Shown: positions 11,801 through 22,402, counted from the first letter of the stretch. The stretch is 64,000 bases of DNA from Chlamydomonas sphaeroides (GCA_001662425.1 BDDC01000004.1:62001-126000), one strand, 5' to 3'. Notes: a model not told the origin generated them from the sequence alone. Numbers and translations are program-made.

Positions 11801-14278
11801 TGGTGCGCCATGGTGCATAGGCTCCTACTGTGGCTGTACAGCAGGCTGCTGTCCACACCTTCAGCTTCATGCGGAAGTTGGCCGAGGGCAGCTGTGGGCG
11901 GGGCTCTTCAGGCGGCAGGTTGAAGATGACCAGGTCCTGACGATAGATTTGGTCAGACACGGCAGGGCTGGGTTAGAAGTGGTATCGTGCATGTGTCGCG
12001 TGGGTACGTGGAGTGCGGGCGATAGCAAGATGGGCAGTGCGGCCAAGTAGCAGATGGCGGCTCGGACATGGTTGTGGCCGGCGACAGCAAAGCGCTAGCA
12101 TGCTACTGCCACCGTACGGCCAACATCCACACGTTTCCGCCGCAGCGCCCGGCGCGCGCTCAAACTCACCTTGATAAAGTTAAAGAAACCCTGCAATGCG
12201 AGGGAGGGGCGGCGTACAAGGCCCGCGCGGCGCGCACAAGTCAGCAGTGGGCACTGCCGTACCAGGCGCCGCCTCGCTCCACGAGTTGCCATGGTCGGCC
12301 CTGCGCTGCCCTGCCGCCCTGTGTTCGTTGCTATGGCGACTGCTGCGGCAATCCCTCCCGTTCCCCAGCGGCCGCTCAACCCGGGGCCGGCCGGCCGCTC
12401 ACCAGGACGTCGTAGATGCCCAGCAGGCTGCGGCGGCTGCGGGACACCATGAAGCCAGCGCGCACGAAGACGGGCGCCATGCCCTCCTCGAAGCGGATGA
12501 CCCGATCGTCCAGCGTAATGGTGCCTGTGGGCGGGCACGGCACGCAGGCGACTCGGCGGCACGGTTGGATGGGCCCCACACACGACAGGGGCTCCGTCTT
12601 CCTCCCTCGCTTCGTTCCTCGCCGAGCGAGTACATACGCGCGCACCCGCGGCGGTGAGTATGTGCACCACGGTGCCGTACACGCTGTCCTCGTCGGGAAC
12701 ACGGGCCACGCCCTGCACCACCAGAGCCACCTCGGTGGAGCCGGCGCCCGTGATCTGCGCGCGCGCGTGCAGCCACAGCGACAGGAGGTGCCAGGCGTTG
12801 TCAGGGGTTTGCGCACACGCAGCTAGCAGCGGCAAGGCAGGGTGGAACATGTGTTGTGGCGTAGTGGCCTCGTTCCGCGTTTACACCGGCGCACGTCGTG
12901 TTGTGCTTTGTCCACGTGCAGTGCTGTCCAACGAAGCCCACCTCCCCTGGCAGAGCCCTCCCCTCAATCCACGGCTCACATAAAGGTACTTGAGCTCCAT
13001 GAGGTCGCGGACGCTGACACGGCTGCTGAAGGCGTACGGCGTGCCAACATACGAGGCGGTGCGGAGGACGGCCTCGGGCGCCAACACGGCAGATGAGCCA
13101 TTGGTGGAGCCGTTGGCGGCGGTTGAGGTCAGGACAACCTGACGGTTGATAAGCGCTCCGTTGATGACGGCGAGCTCGTTGGAGGCGGTCCGAACGACCT
13201 CGGTGTCGCTGCCCTTGACGTACATCGTACCGCCGCGGACCTGGGGGCGCAAGGGCGATCAAGGGTGAGGGCATGGGCGTGGGCGTGGGCGGGGAATGAA
13301 GGCAGGGGGAGGGGGCTCGGCTGCCGAGGTGCAGCGGGCAGCAGGGTTCACGGGGCCGGCATTGGAGTGGAGCACGTACGTACGGCGGGCATCATGGTGC
13401 CTGTAGCCGTTGAGGAAGGCGGCCGGGAACCAATGCGCCATCCCAAAGCGTAGCTTTCAGTACTCTATCTATCTTGGAAGCCCAGCCAATCAAAGGAAAC
13501 ATACTCACATCCGTATCCTTGAGCGCAGCCACGATGGCCCAGGTGAGGCCCGTCATGGTGCCCAGCAGCACCAGCACCACCGCCACCAGGACGATGAGGG
13601 CAATCTTGAGGCGCCTCTTGTCCTCGCGGTCGGTGACCATGCGGGTGACCAGCGCGGCGAGCTGCGAGACGAGGCCCGCAGGACGCGCGCGCGGTGGGCG
13701 CACCCGTGAGCACCTAGATACTACCAGCAGCGCGGCCCGCCTGCCTTAGCCAAGCTATCGCGTTTCGCCATCCATGCATGCAAAGTAAGGCTGGACTCAC
13801 TTCGCGCTCATCAATGCGCTTGTCGGCGTTCGTGTCAAACTCCGCAATCAGGGGCGCCACCTTCGCTTGCTGCTGCAGCGACAGGCCTTGCGTGCGTAAT
13901 ACAGCGACATGTGGGGCGCGCGTGCAGTAAGTCACTCGTTGCAGTAGTAGAATGCAGCGGCATGTATGGCAGCGCAGTGGCGTGCCGCTAGCAGCGGTCA
14001 GCAGCCATGTTTATGCGCACGCATCGCAGCGAGCATTTCTAGCAAAACTCACCGCGGGTGACCGCGCCAGTGCCTACACCACCCGCTACTTCTCCTGTCG
14101 ATTCAGCAACTGGGTGCACAGACCCCGGGCGGCTGCTGTTGCCGCCGGCGGTCACATCCTGCTGAAACCATCCAGAACCCTGATTTCTCAGGTTGCGAGA
14201 ACCGCCTGCCAATCCTATTTCTGCGATCCCAATTGTAGGAGCGCCACGTGGCGAACCCGGTGGAGGCTGGTCTTCCAT
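4253..14278 (-). CDS. Type II membrane protein with EF-hand loop and C-terminal VMO-I domain (32 exons)
   Basis: The spliced product is 1131 residues. Residues 1-103 are an unstructured, presumably cytoplasmic, part ending in a canonical EF-hand loop, DTNADKRIDERE. A basic stretch (REDKRRLK) precedes one long hydrophobic helix at about residues 122-150, so the orientation is N-in. The ectodomain carries many N-glycosylation sequons (NGST, NTS, NFT, NAT, NLT, NDT, NAS) and a Pro-rich hinge near residue 400. Residues about 957-1131 form three repeats with W-x-x-W, a Cys/Gly turn (e.g. CPSGKYITGAQL) and D-D-x-A-x-N-(G/A) motifs. That is the vitelline membrane outer layer protein I (VMO-I) beta-prism architecture. 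VMO-I domains are suspected to bind carbohydrate, so a cell-surface or wall-matrix role is inferred. The middle ectodomain matches no family I can name. Start: the ATG at 14276-14278; an in-frame GTG further upstream was not used. Confidence 0.88.
8116..8150. repeat. CTAGGG-type simple repeat in an intron
   Basis: A run of imperfect GGACTAGGGCTAGGG units lies in the intron between exons 18 and 19 of the VMO-I gene. It resembles degenerate telomere-like sequence but is short. Confidence 0.5.
9109..14278 (-). other. Exon map of the VMO-I gene, exons 1-16
   Basis: Exons in transcript order: 14278-14053, 13886-13801, 13661-13509, 13240-12980, 12754-12646, 12524-12403, 12190-12170, 11936-11859, 11618-11360, 11169-11103, 10967-10841, 10637-10489, 10233-10128, 9918-9825, 9608-9426, 9302-9109. 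All donors are GT except the one after exon 11, which is GC (GCAAGC). Exon 7 has only 21 bases. The TM helix is in exon 3 and the EF-hand loop in exon 2. Every junction keeps phase. The least certain boundary is the exon 16 donor (GTGGTG), chosen because it fits the phase of exon 17. Confidence 0.85.
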
Positions 14279-15044
14279 GGCTGGCGGCGGGTTTTCACGC
14301 ACGATCACGTAGCTAGTGCAGAAAGCTGACAGCTACGATGTGCGACGGCAGCTATCCCTAAGGATTTGCCTCAACGCGTCAAGCGGCGAGGCGGAAGCTT
14401 GGAAGTCAGTCACGTACGCACGCTGTTTCGTCTGTACTCTGTGTTCTATTTTCAGACGCACGTCATGGCAACTAATCAAGTAATGAGCAGAAGGCGGTTC
14501 TTATGTATCCGGTCCCCAGCGCTGCCCTGCTGTACTACCAGCTAATGCCAATGACCTGCAATCCTGTCTCTCGACTCCGAAGCGCAGCAGCAGAAGCTTA
14601 CTTGATATCAAAGTTGTCTACTCTGCTGAACTCACGGCAGGAGCTTTGGCGAGCGCATTGCGTTGGTCATCGTCAACCAATACTGGTCAGCGCAGGCCGA
14701 ATACGTCTTGTTAACGGACCAGTCCAAACTACTCATGTGATACTTCTTCAGAGTTGTTGGGGCGTTGCTTGGCGGTCGGGGTACCCGTACGTAAAACGCC
14801 CAAAAACCTCCAGCAGAACCTAAGCCAAGATTTCTTCTCGCGGCTTGAGGCAGCGTGAGGCAGCAACGAGCAGCGAGGGATCGTTCTGCGCAAAGCAGAT
14901 GATAATCTGAGAATTGGATTACATGAGCCTTGCTTCCATTCGCTAAAAACATGGTTTCGCCCAGCAGGACGTGAAAAGTGTGAACCTGCCAAGGATATGA
15001 TGTTACACGGCCGTACGGCAAGGGCGATTGGAGGAGCATCACGT
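14279..15044. other. Upstream region of the VMO-I gene
   Basis: Holds the presumed promoter and 5' UTR of the minus-strand VMO-I gene. It is less GC-rich than the coding regions and contains no supported gene. No clear TATA box or other element could be assigned. Confidence 0.45.
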
Positions 15045-15972
15045 CACCTCGGCGCAGGTGTGGGCGGAGCGCACCTTCTCACCGGACGCCTGCGCCGCAG
15101 GCAGCAACTTGCTTGGCCGCAGCGGAGGCGCGGGGCAAGATAGAGGCGCAGCGCGAGCGTGTTGATCCCTCGGTGATCCGCAAGCTCCGCAGCTCTCGCT
15201 TCCAGGAGGAGGCCACGCAGCACTACCAGACGGAGCTGGTGGAAATGAAGGAACTGCGTGGCTTCATGACGCCAACGTCCCCGCCGCCGCAGCAGCAGCC
15301 GGCCGCGGCCGTGCCCGAGCCCGTGCCCCTGGTGCAGTTGCAATGGCCTGCGGCCCAGCCGGCCCTCGAGAGCCAGCTCCCGCAGCAGCAGCGGCAGCCG
15401 AGCCACCTGCCGCAGACTCCGGCCCATCAGCTGCGGCCGGCCCTGGCCGAGCTGCAGCCGCAGCCGCAGCAGCGGCCGGCCAAGCCCCAGGTCCGCGCCG
15501 AGCTATCGCAGCACCGGCTGGCCGGGCAGCTGCCGCCACCACGCCACGACTGGCAGCCACAGGCGCACCCAGTGCAGGAGCCTGCCGGCTCCGTGCGGCA
15601 GCCCCCCACCGCTGGGCGCGGCATGGCGCCACCGTCAGCGCCGTGGCTGCTGCCGGCCGCGCCTGGGCCCCGGACACCCGCCGCGGCCGCGGCTCGCGGC
15701 CAGGCCCAGCTGCCCAGCATTGAGCAGCGGCGGCTGGCGGCGGCGGATGCGGCCGTCGGCCTAACCCCCATGTCGTTTGCGGGCATGGGCGCGGGCTGGC
15801 TCGGCTGCGTGCAGCCAACGCCGTCGCCGGTGGCATAGCCAGTAAGCCTGAGCGCTGGCTGGGGGGAAGGCATCCTCTATGAGGATTACACACACCCTGT
15901 GAGGGTCTTGGCCTGCCCCACAGCGGGATCCGGATGTCGTGAAGGCCGCACCGTACGCGCACGGTAAGGTAC

Positions 15973-16002
15973 GTACCCGAGTGCCAAGTACCCGAGTGCC
16001 AA
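15973..16002 (+). repeat. 15-bp tandem duplication
   Basis: GTACCCGAGTGCCAA occurs twice head to tail (15973-15987 and 15988-16002), inside the segment that interrupts copy 1. Confidence 0.85.
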
Positions 16003-16151
16003 GAGCACCGGCCCCTTGCGTACCGTGTTACCCGTGCGTCATCGCCTTGTGCGCCGCGATGCCAGCAGTAACGCCATCATGGTGACGGCGCCGCGGGCCT
16101 ACCTCCTCCACGGAGGCCTCACGAATCATACAATAGTATCCTACTCGCTTA

Positions 16152-16171
16152 ACTGAATCAACGCCATCGAA
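16152..16171 (+). repeat. 20-bp direct repeat, left copy
   Basis: ACTGAATCAACGCCATCGAA. It matches 16780-16799 at 18 of 20 positions and sits exactly where homology to copy 2 resumes. Confidence 0.8.
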
Positions 16172-16779
16172 TACTACCCGGCGGTCTCGCACCCAGCCTC
16201 CTGCGCGGCGGCGTCTCGAAACTCGTCTTGTATGGCGCTGGCCCGGCCCTGAGTCCGCATCCGCTCATCCCCAGCCTGGCACGGCTGACGCATCCTTGAC
16301 GCGCTCCCAGCCGGGCTGCGGCTTTCTGGTCTACCCTGAGGCCCGGCGGGCCTGGGCCTGGGGCGGCTCCCGGGCGGCGGCGCTGGCTTAGCCGATGGCG
16401 GGGCCCGCGGCGCCGGCTCGGCCAATGGCCCCGTCATGGGGCTTCGGCTCCGTAGTTGAGGACGGCAGCATGACGGCCGGCGCCGCTTTGGTGCGCCGCT
16501 AGCGCGCGGTACGGCTCTGCTGTCTTCCTCGGCGTCAGCGGAGAGTGGCGCGGGTGTTGGGCTATTGGGACGGGCTTCGACGGCATGAGCGGCGCCGCGG
16601 CGGCGGGCCCCGAGCGGTGCATCAGGCGCAGCCGCTGGGTGCGCCCCGCAGCGTGGCGGCGTGAGCAGGCAGGCGGGGGCCGGCAGAACACCGTTCATTG
16701 AGCGCATCTCAACGGGGTGCATTGCGGAGTGGTTACGGTACGGCCGGTCGTTGTGGGGTGACTATTATTTTGCAGACTT

Positions 16780-16799
16780 ACTGAATCGACGCTATCGAA
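16780..16799 (+). repeat. 20-bp direct repeat, right copy
   Basis: ACTGAATCGACGCTATCGAA. It lies just beyond the right end of copy 1 homology, so the two repeats bracket 16172-16779. Confidence 0.8.
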
Positions 16800-17747
16800 G
16801 GAGGGATCACGAGCAGCTGTCCGCCGGCTGCGCCGCTCAATTGCAGCAGCAGGGCGTATTGGTGGCAGCTGCCCACGCGCTGCTGCTGCCGTGAGCCGCA
16901 TACCCCCGCCCGCCAATCGGCTGAGCATGCCAGCGCATGGGCCGGCAAGGGGAGGAGGGAGCAGGTAAGGCCGGGCCTGCAGCGGGCCTGTAGCCGGGGC
17001 GAACACAGCCAAGCCTCGTGCCCCGCGCCACCTCATTGTCCGCGCCACGTGCTGTCCGACGCCAGCCCGCCCCCGTCCACGCACAGGTGGATGGCGGCTG
17101 AGAGGGGTCCGAGGTGCGGAGAAGGGGGGCGGGCTGGGGCACATGACGGCAGATGTGGCGGGAGCACGCGCGCGATGTGCCTGGTTGGCATGTACGGCAT
17201 CGTCAGCTCCCAAGCGGGCGCAGGCGGCTGTGGCGACCGCTGTGATGGCGACGGCGCCTGACGGCGCTGCACGGCCGCCGCGGCAGCCCCTGCGCGCCGG
17301 CGGGTAGCCAAGGGTAGCCAACGGACAGCAGCAACGGCGCAACGTCGTTGCGGCTGACCGAAGAGATAAACACGGCTGACCCATCAATCGGCGCCGTCGG
17401 AGCCAAGTCCCAGAGGGTCCCAGCGCCCGTTCCCTGCCTGGCCTGTGCGCATTTGTGCAATCGACTAGGGCCCCTCGGCACGGCGCGACAAGGGTCGACG
17501 ATGCGCTTGGGTAGGGGCGCATGTTTTGAAAGCTATATCATGGGATCTCCCCGAGCCCGCTGCGCGCGGTTCCGGCTACGAGCACCGGTGCGTGGTTCCA
17601 CAGCTGGTTCCGCGGCTGGATTGAGCTTTTTCTGGGGCTTCGGCGTTTAGCGCCCCGTTTTATGCTGCAAACCAAAGGAACACACAGGTACACACATATG
17701 CAGCGGCCACAACATAGGCGTATTTCGCGCTTAACCGGACAGCTGTA
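16800..17747. other. Upstream region of the 2OG-oxygenase gene
   Basis: No supported intact gene. It contains the VPS13-like fragment at 17260-17410 and presumably the promoter and 5' UTR of the oxygenase. Long minus-strand frames here have no start, splice or motif support. Confidence 0.45.
17260..17410 (-). pseudogene. Fragment resembling the last exon of VPS13
   Basis: Read on the minus strand, 17320-17370 gives SRNDVAPLLLSVGY. This nearly equals SRSDVAPLLSVGY, encoded near 61275-61310 in the last VPS13 exon of this window. At DNA level about 37 of 42 aligned bases agree, with one 3-base gap. Weaker similarity extends a few tens of bases on both sides (GGGTCAGCC before, GCGCAGGGG after). 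It is too short to encode anything by itself. Confidence 0.5.
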
Positions 17748-20700
17748 ATGGCCGCAGCGAGCGGCCCGCACGCTACAAGCGCTCAGATGGGATGGATGGA
17801 GCAGATGAAAGTGGCGCTGCTCCTTAAGAAGGCGCGCGGTGGCGCCTTCGCGAAAGCCGGCACGAATGTTGTGCAACCTCCCTCTATCACTGTTCAAGAC
17901 TTTGGCGCCATCTCACTGCCAGCTGATATGATGGGGCTGGCAGCGCTCTCGCATGTCAGTCAGCCGGCGCCCTTTGGCAAAGGCCTCGCCACGGTTTACG
18001 ATGAAACCGTGCGCAGAGCCAAGCAGCTCGACGCTGCGCATCTGTACCTCGGACCCTGCTGGTCGGCGACGCTGCAGCGTATCACCGCCGGTATGGCCTG
18101 GGGTGAAGCAGCGGCTACCGCCGTGCGATGCCGCATGTCTGTGCCTTATCTGCCCTTCCTCCACTGGCATGTCTACAGAGGCCCTGGCCGGACTGGGCAT
18201 GTCGGCCACAGCTCTGCAGGGTGTGGAGGCCCGCCTGTACAAGCTCCTCTACTACGAGGCTGGCGGCCATTTCAAGGCGCACAGGTGCGGGTCGCCGGGC
18301 CAGCGGGCAGGAGACAGTACGAACGGGGCGCACCGCGGCGTGGCATTTCCAAGCGTGTCCCCTCCCACCTTCCCCGACAATCCCCTTCAGGGACACGGAG
18401 AAGGAGCCCGGCATGTTCGGGACGCTGCTCATCCAGCTGCCCGTGCAGGGAGGCCACACGGGCGGCGACCTGCGCATCAGCCATCACGGCAGTAGGATTC
18501 AGTGGCGCACCGCACAGGGCAGCGCCAGCACGGCTGCGCGCTCTGGCCCAAGTGGCGCGCACGCACTGCCCTGGGCGGCCTTCTTTGCCGACTGCGAGCA
18601 CGAGCTGTCGACCGTGACCTCGGGCGTGCGCCTTGTGCTGGCGTACAACCTGGTCAGGGTGCGGCAGCAGTCGCCCACGTCGGCTTCAAGTGGAACGGCG
18701 AGTAGCGCGGCACTGGACGCCGCCGTGCAGGCGTGGGAGGCCTCGCCCGCGACAGGTCCCCGGGACCGTGTGAGGGTGCTGCCGCTGGAGCACAGGTGGG
18801 AGCGCGGCGGCTTGGAGGCCTGGGCGTCTGGGATCAGTCCGATCCGAAATCGACTTGGGCGGTTGCAGCGGTGGCGTGCTTTGATCGATGTGCGGACGTA
18901 TGGGATCACTCCATGCCCTACAATGCCCTACGTACACGGAGGCCAACCTGTCCTTCCGAGGCCTCAAGGGCCGCGACGCGGAGCGGGTGGCCTTGCTCCA
19001 GGGCTGCCCCCGTCTGGAGGTCCGCCTGGCGCTGCTCGCCCGCCGCGTAAGTTGCGAGGGTAAGAGATGCAATGCATCTGGAGAGTGAGCGCTCTGTCTC
19101 CGGCGTGTTCCTCTGTATACGGCAAATGGCACGGCCGGCGCGGCGACATCAGCGTGCATGTGGTCAGCCTGTTGGGTGGTTGGGCTTACAGCAGTCCGCA
19201 CGACCCCTGCTTCCCCGGCCTCAGGTCAAGGGCGGCGTGGAGGGCGGCCACCACTACCACAGCCACAGCAAGCGCAGCCGCAGCAGCTGGGGCCGGCGCC
19301 GCGAGTGCTGGGACTGCGGCGACTCCGGCGAAGAGGACTTGTACAGCGAGGACGACGACAGCAGCTGGGCCGACAAGTCCAACGCCGAGGCCGCGGTCAT
19401 GAGCGACGTGTACCATGACACGACTGACTTCCGGGCTTGGACGTTGCCTGGTGACCCAGGCGACGACGAAGACGGCTGCGGCTTTGGCATGAGCGACGCT
19501 GAGCAGGAGCAGCGGCGGCTGGGGCTGCTGGCCGGCGCCGGCTCCTGGGATGGCCTGCAGCTGGGCGGCTGCTTGCTGCTGCAGGGCGAGCTGTTTGGAG
19601 AAACGCCGGATGAGAAGGAGTATGAGGTGCGGCCGGGAGGGGAGCTGGGCCGCAGCTTGGGACTCGACGCCTCCCTCCCGTGCAGACCAGGTGGCCGCGC
19701 CCCGCGCGTACGTGTCGTCATGCCTCTCACCCGTGCTGCCCTCCTGCCCTCGAACTCGCGTCCTTCCAAAACATCCGACAACCCGCAGGGCTTCACCGGC
19801 AACTCGGGCCCCACGCTGGAGCACGTCTACCACCGCGCGGTGGCGGTGCTGTGGCCGCGCTCCTGCGAGCTGCAGCAGGCTCGGCAGGGCGGGTTCGCCT
19901 CGCTGCTGGCCCTGCTCAAAGCCCGCCTGGCGTCGGCCAGGGCCGAGCGCGGCGCGGCCTCGCCACCCGACATCGCGGAGCAGGAGCAGCGGCGGCTGGA
20001 GGCCGTGGACCGCGACCTGGCCAGCGTCACCATGCCCCTGCCCGTCTGCGACGCTCGGCTGGGGGCCTTCCAGCCGATGTATGACGCGCACAAGCTGCTG
20101 GCTCTGCTGGGCGCGCCCTGGGCCACGCAGCTGCCGCCGCCAGTGGAGCGGCCGGCGCTGCGCGTGCTGCGAGCCTTGGCGGCCGCGCCGGCGGGCGTCA
20201 GGCAGCTCAACGTGCAAGCGCTCGTGGGCTCGGTCGTGGCGCTCGGCGACCCGGCCTGCCTGGAGTGCCTGGCGGACATGGCATTGGGGTCCTTCGCCGC
20301 AGGCAGTTATGTGTGGTGCATCATCCTGGCGCGGCGGCGCGAGGTGCCGACGGACATGCGCCGCCGCCTGGTGACTGCGCTGCTGGCGGCCCTGCTGAGC
20401 AGCGGCGGGGTGCAGACGCGACTGGAGGCGCACGAGCTCACGTGGCTCCTGGCGCTGGCGCTGGCCGGCGAGAACGAAGTAGGAGGCGAGGGCCCCGGCG
20501 GTGGGCCCCTCGCCGGCGCCGAGCAGCAGCAGGCGTTCGTGACGGCGCTGCTGGCCCGCGCCGACGTCAAGGCCCTGCTGCCGGGCCTGCTGTCTGAGCC
20601 GCGAATCCTGGCAGCCGTCCGGGGCAGGTTGCGGGCGGCGGTGCGGCTGGCGGAGGCTCGGGTGGCGCACTTGCAGGCCGCGGTGGCCGGCGGCTCGCCA

Positions 20701-22402
20701 CAGCTGACACCCTGGGAGCAGCCCAATGCCACCGTGCCCATGTGCCCCAAGGTGCGCGAGCAGGCCGCGGTGCGCAGCGTTTGTGTGCCTGCGCGCCTTG
20801 CAGCATCTTCTTGTCTCACTCTGTGTGCTCAGCCTCGCGCTCATGCCTGCTCGTTGGCCAGGCACCGACACGCTCCGCCCGTGCCGCGCTATGATGGCCG
20901 TGCCTCAGGTGGAAGCCTTCCTGCGTGGGCCGGAGGAGAGCTTCACGTACGGCGCGGGGAGCTTCGCCAGCATCACCCAGGCGCGCAAGTGGGCGGCGCG
21001 CATGTTTGGGCCCGGCACGTCCGTCCAGGCCGAGCGCAACGGCTACTGCGCCACCGCCGCTGCGCAGGGCAGCGGCCGCAGTGCCTGCGTGGTCATCCGC
21101 AAGGTCCGCAGCCCGCGCTTCCAGGAGCAGGCTACCAAAGGCTACAGGACAGCTTGGGCGCAGCTGGAGGCGGCTTGCGACCAGCTGGGGCTTCCCCGGC
21201 CGCAGCCGCCGCAGCCGCGGCCAGCGGCGCCCGTGCCCGCGTCCGCGCCCCAGGCGCAGCTGTCGGAGACTCAGCCCAGGTCCGAGCCCCAGCTCCTGCA
21301 GCAGCCGCAACTGGGACGGCCGCAGCCCCTCGCCCAGCAGCCTTGGCCGGCCCTGGCCCAGCCCCGGCCGCAGCCACGGCCGCTGTGGCGGCCCCCGGTG
21401 CAGCCCACACACCCTGCGCAGCAGCTATGGCCCGGCCAGGCTCAGACCCCTGCCCAGCCCCAGCAGCTGTGGCCAGCGCCCGCGCAGTCTACGCCCCTCG
21501 CGCAGCAACCAAGACAGGCCCCGGCCCAGCCAGAGCCCCTCGCGCAGCAGCCACGACCAGCCCCACCACAGCCGCGCGCGCAGCCTCAGCGGCCGCGACT
21601 GGCCGGGCAGCTGCAGCTCAGGCAGGTCTGGCGGGTGCAGCCACAGCCACAGCCCCGGCAGGAGCTCGCTGGCGCCGGGCAGCCCGCAGCCGCTGGGCCG
21701 CGTACGGCGCAGCCACAGCCGCCGTCGGCGCCGGGGCTCTTTGTGGCCGCGCCCGGGACCCTGGCATCCGCTGCGCCTGCCTCGACAGGCTCGGGGCAGC
21801 TATTCGCGACAGCGCAGCGTCTGGCGGCAGCACAGGCGGCTGCAGGGCTGCGGCCGGGTGCGTCCGCGGACGTGGGCGCGGGCTGGCTCGGCGGCGTGCA
21901 GTCAGCGCCCTTGCCGGCAGGCCTGCAAGCAGCGACCTGGCCGGCAGGCCCGGGGGCTGGCTGGGGCGCGGGCATCCCCGATGCGGGGCTGCACCCCAGC
22001 GCCAGCGCAAGCCAGCTCCCCAGTGGCGCTGCGGGACCACTCCCCAGCGCAAGCGCGAGCCTGCTTCACCTCGACGGCGCGGACCTTCCCCCCGGCCACG
22101 AATGGGGGCCGCAGCCGGAGCCCGGCCTGGTCTTGGGCGAAAGTGCACCTGCGCTGACCGGCATGGAGCTCGTGCTGGGTGCCAGCGGACGGCCCAACAC
22201 GCGGCCTAGCGGGCCCTGGCACTCGAATCTGTTCCCGGGCCCGGACATGGGGCCTGGTATGGGCGGTGGCACCGGCCCAGGCGTACACGTCGTCACCGGT
22301 GGGGCGCCCGCCGCAGGCTGGGCCGGCAGCAAGGCAGCCGGCGGCGCTGCGTTGGGGCAGGCGGTGCACGGCGGCTCCGCTGACGTCATCGACTTGACCT
22401 GA
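17748..22402 (+). CDS. 2OG-Fe(II) oxygenase (prolyl-4-hydroxylase-like) with Pro/Gln-rich tail
   Basis: Seven exons: 17748-18090, 18179-18284, 18391-18795, 18932-19046, 19225-19626, 19789-20751, 20909-22402; 1275 residues. The oxygenase core is at about residues 110-290: YKLLYYEAGGHFKAHRDTEK supplies the iron ligands His149 and Asp151, DCEHE supplies His220, and SGVRL gives Arg230 for 2-oxoglutarate. The fold and motifs match the prolyl-4-hydroxylase superfamily; the substrate is unknown. An acidic linker with a CWDC motif follows, then a helical region, then a long Pro/Gln/Ala-rich tail ending VIDLT. One intron ends in AC rather than AG (18930-18931), although the reading frame and the conserved LEHR-YTEANLSF junction fit exactly. 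The tail has two truncated copies in this window. Cellular location is not evident, as no signal peptide or TM segment is seen. Confidence 0.85.

Larger units (their letters stand above)
15045..16765 (+). pseudogene. Copy 1: truncated paralogue of the 2OG-oxygenase C-terminal tail
   Basis: The first part (about 15045-15838) encodes a stretch aligned with the last exon of the oxygenase gene at 20909-22402. It shares VIRK-(L/V)-RS-x-RFQE and a long Pro/Gln-rich run, and stops at 15836-15838. Homology to that gene's later tail resumes at 15845-15880, then again at 16174-16765 after an unrelated insert of about 250 bp. The oxygenase catalytic domain is absent. An inverted second copy lies at 62460-64000. 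The first 0.4 kb is nearly identical between copies, while the right part is clearly more diverged. Probably a dead gene fragment or a repeat that captured one. Confidence 0.7.

Noticed and set aside
14276..14308. Upstream GTG as the start of the VMO-I gene
   Set aside because: Nuclear genes rarely start at GTG, and an in-frame ATG at 14276-14278 gives a sensible N-terminus.
16695..17522. 275-codon minus-strand frame as a gene
   Set aside because: Only the short VPS13-like stretch inside it has any similarity; the rest is compositionally random.
19186..20871. 561-codon minus-strand open frame
   Set aside because: It lies antisense to exons 5-6 of the 2OG-oxygenase, is His/Gln/Arg-rich with no domain, and is explained by GC bias.
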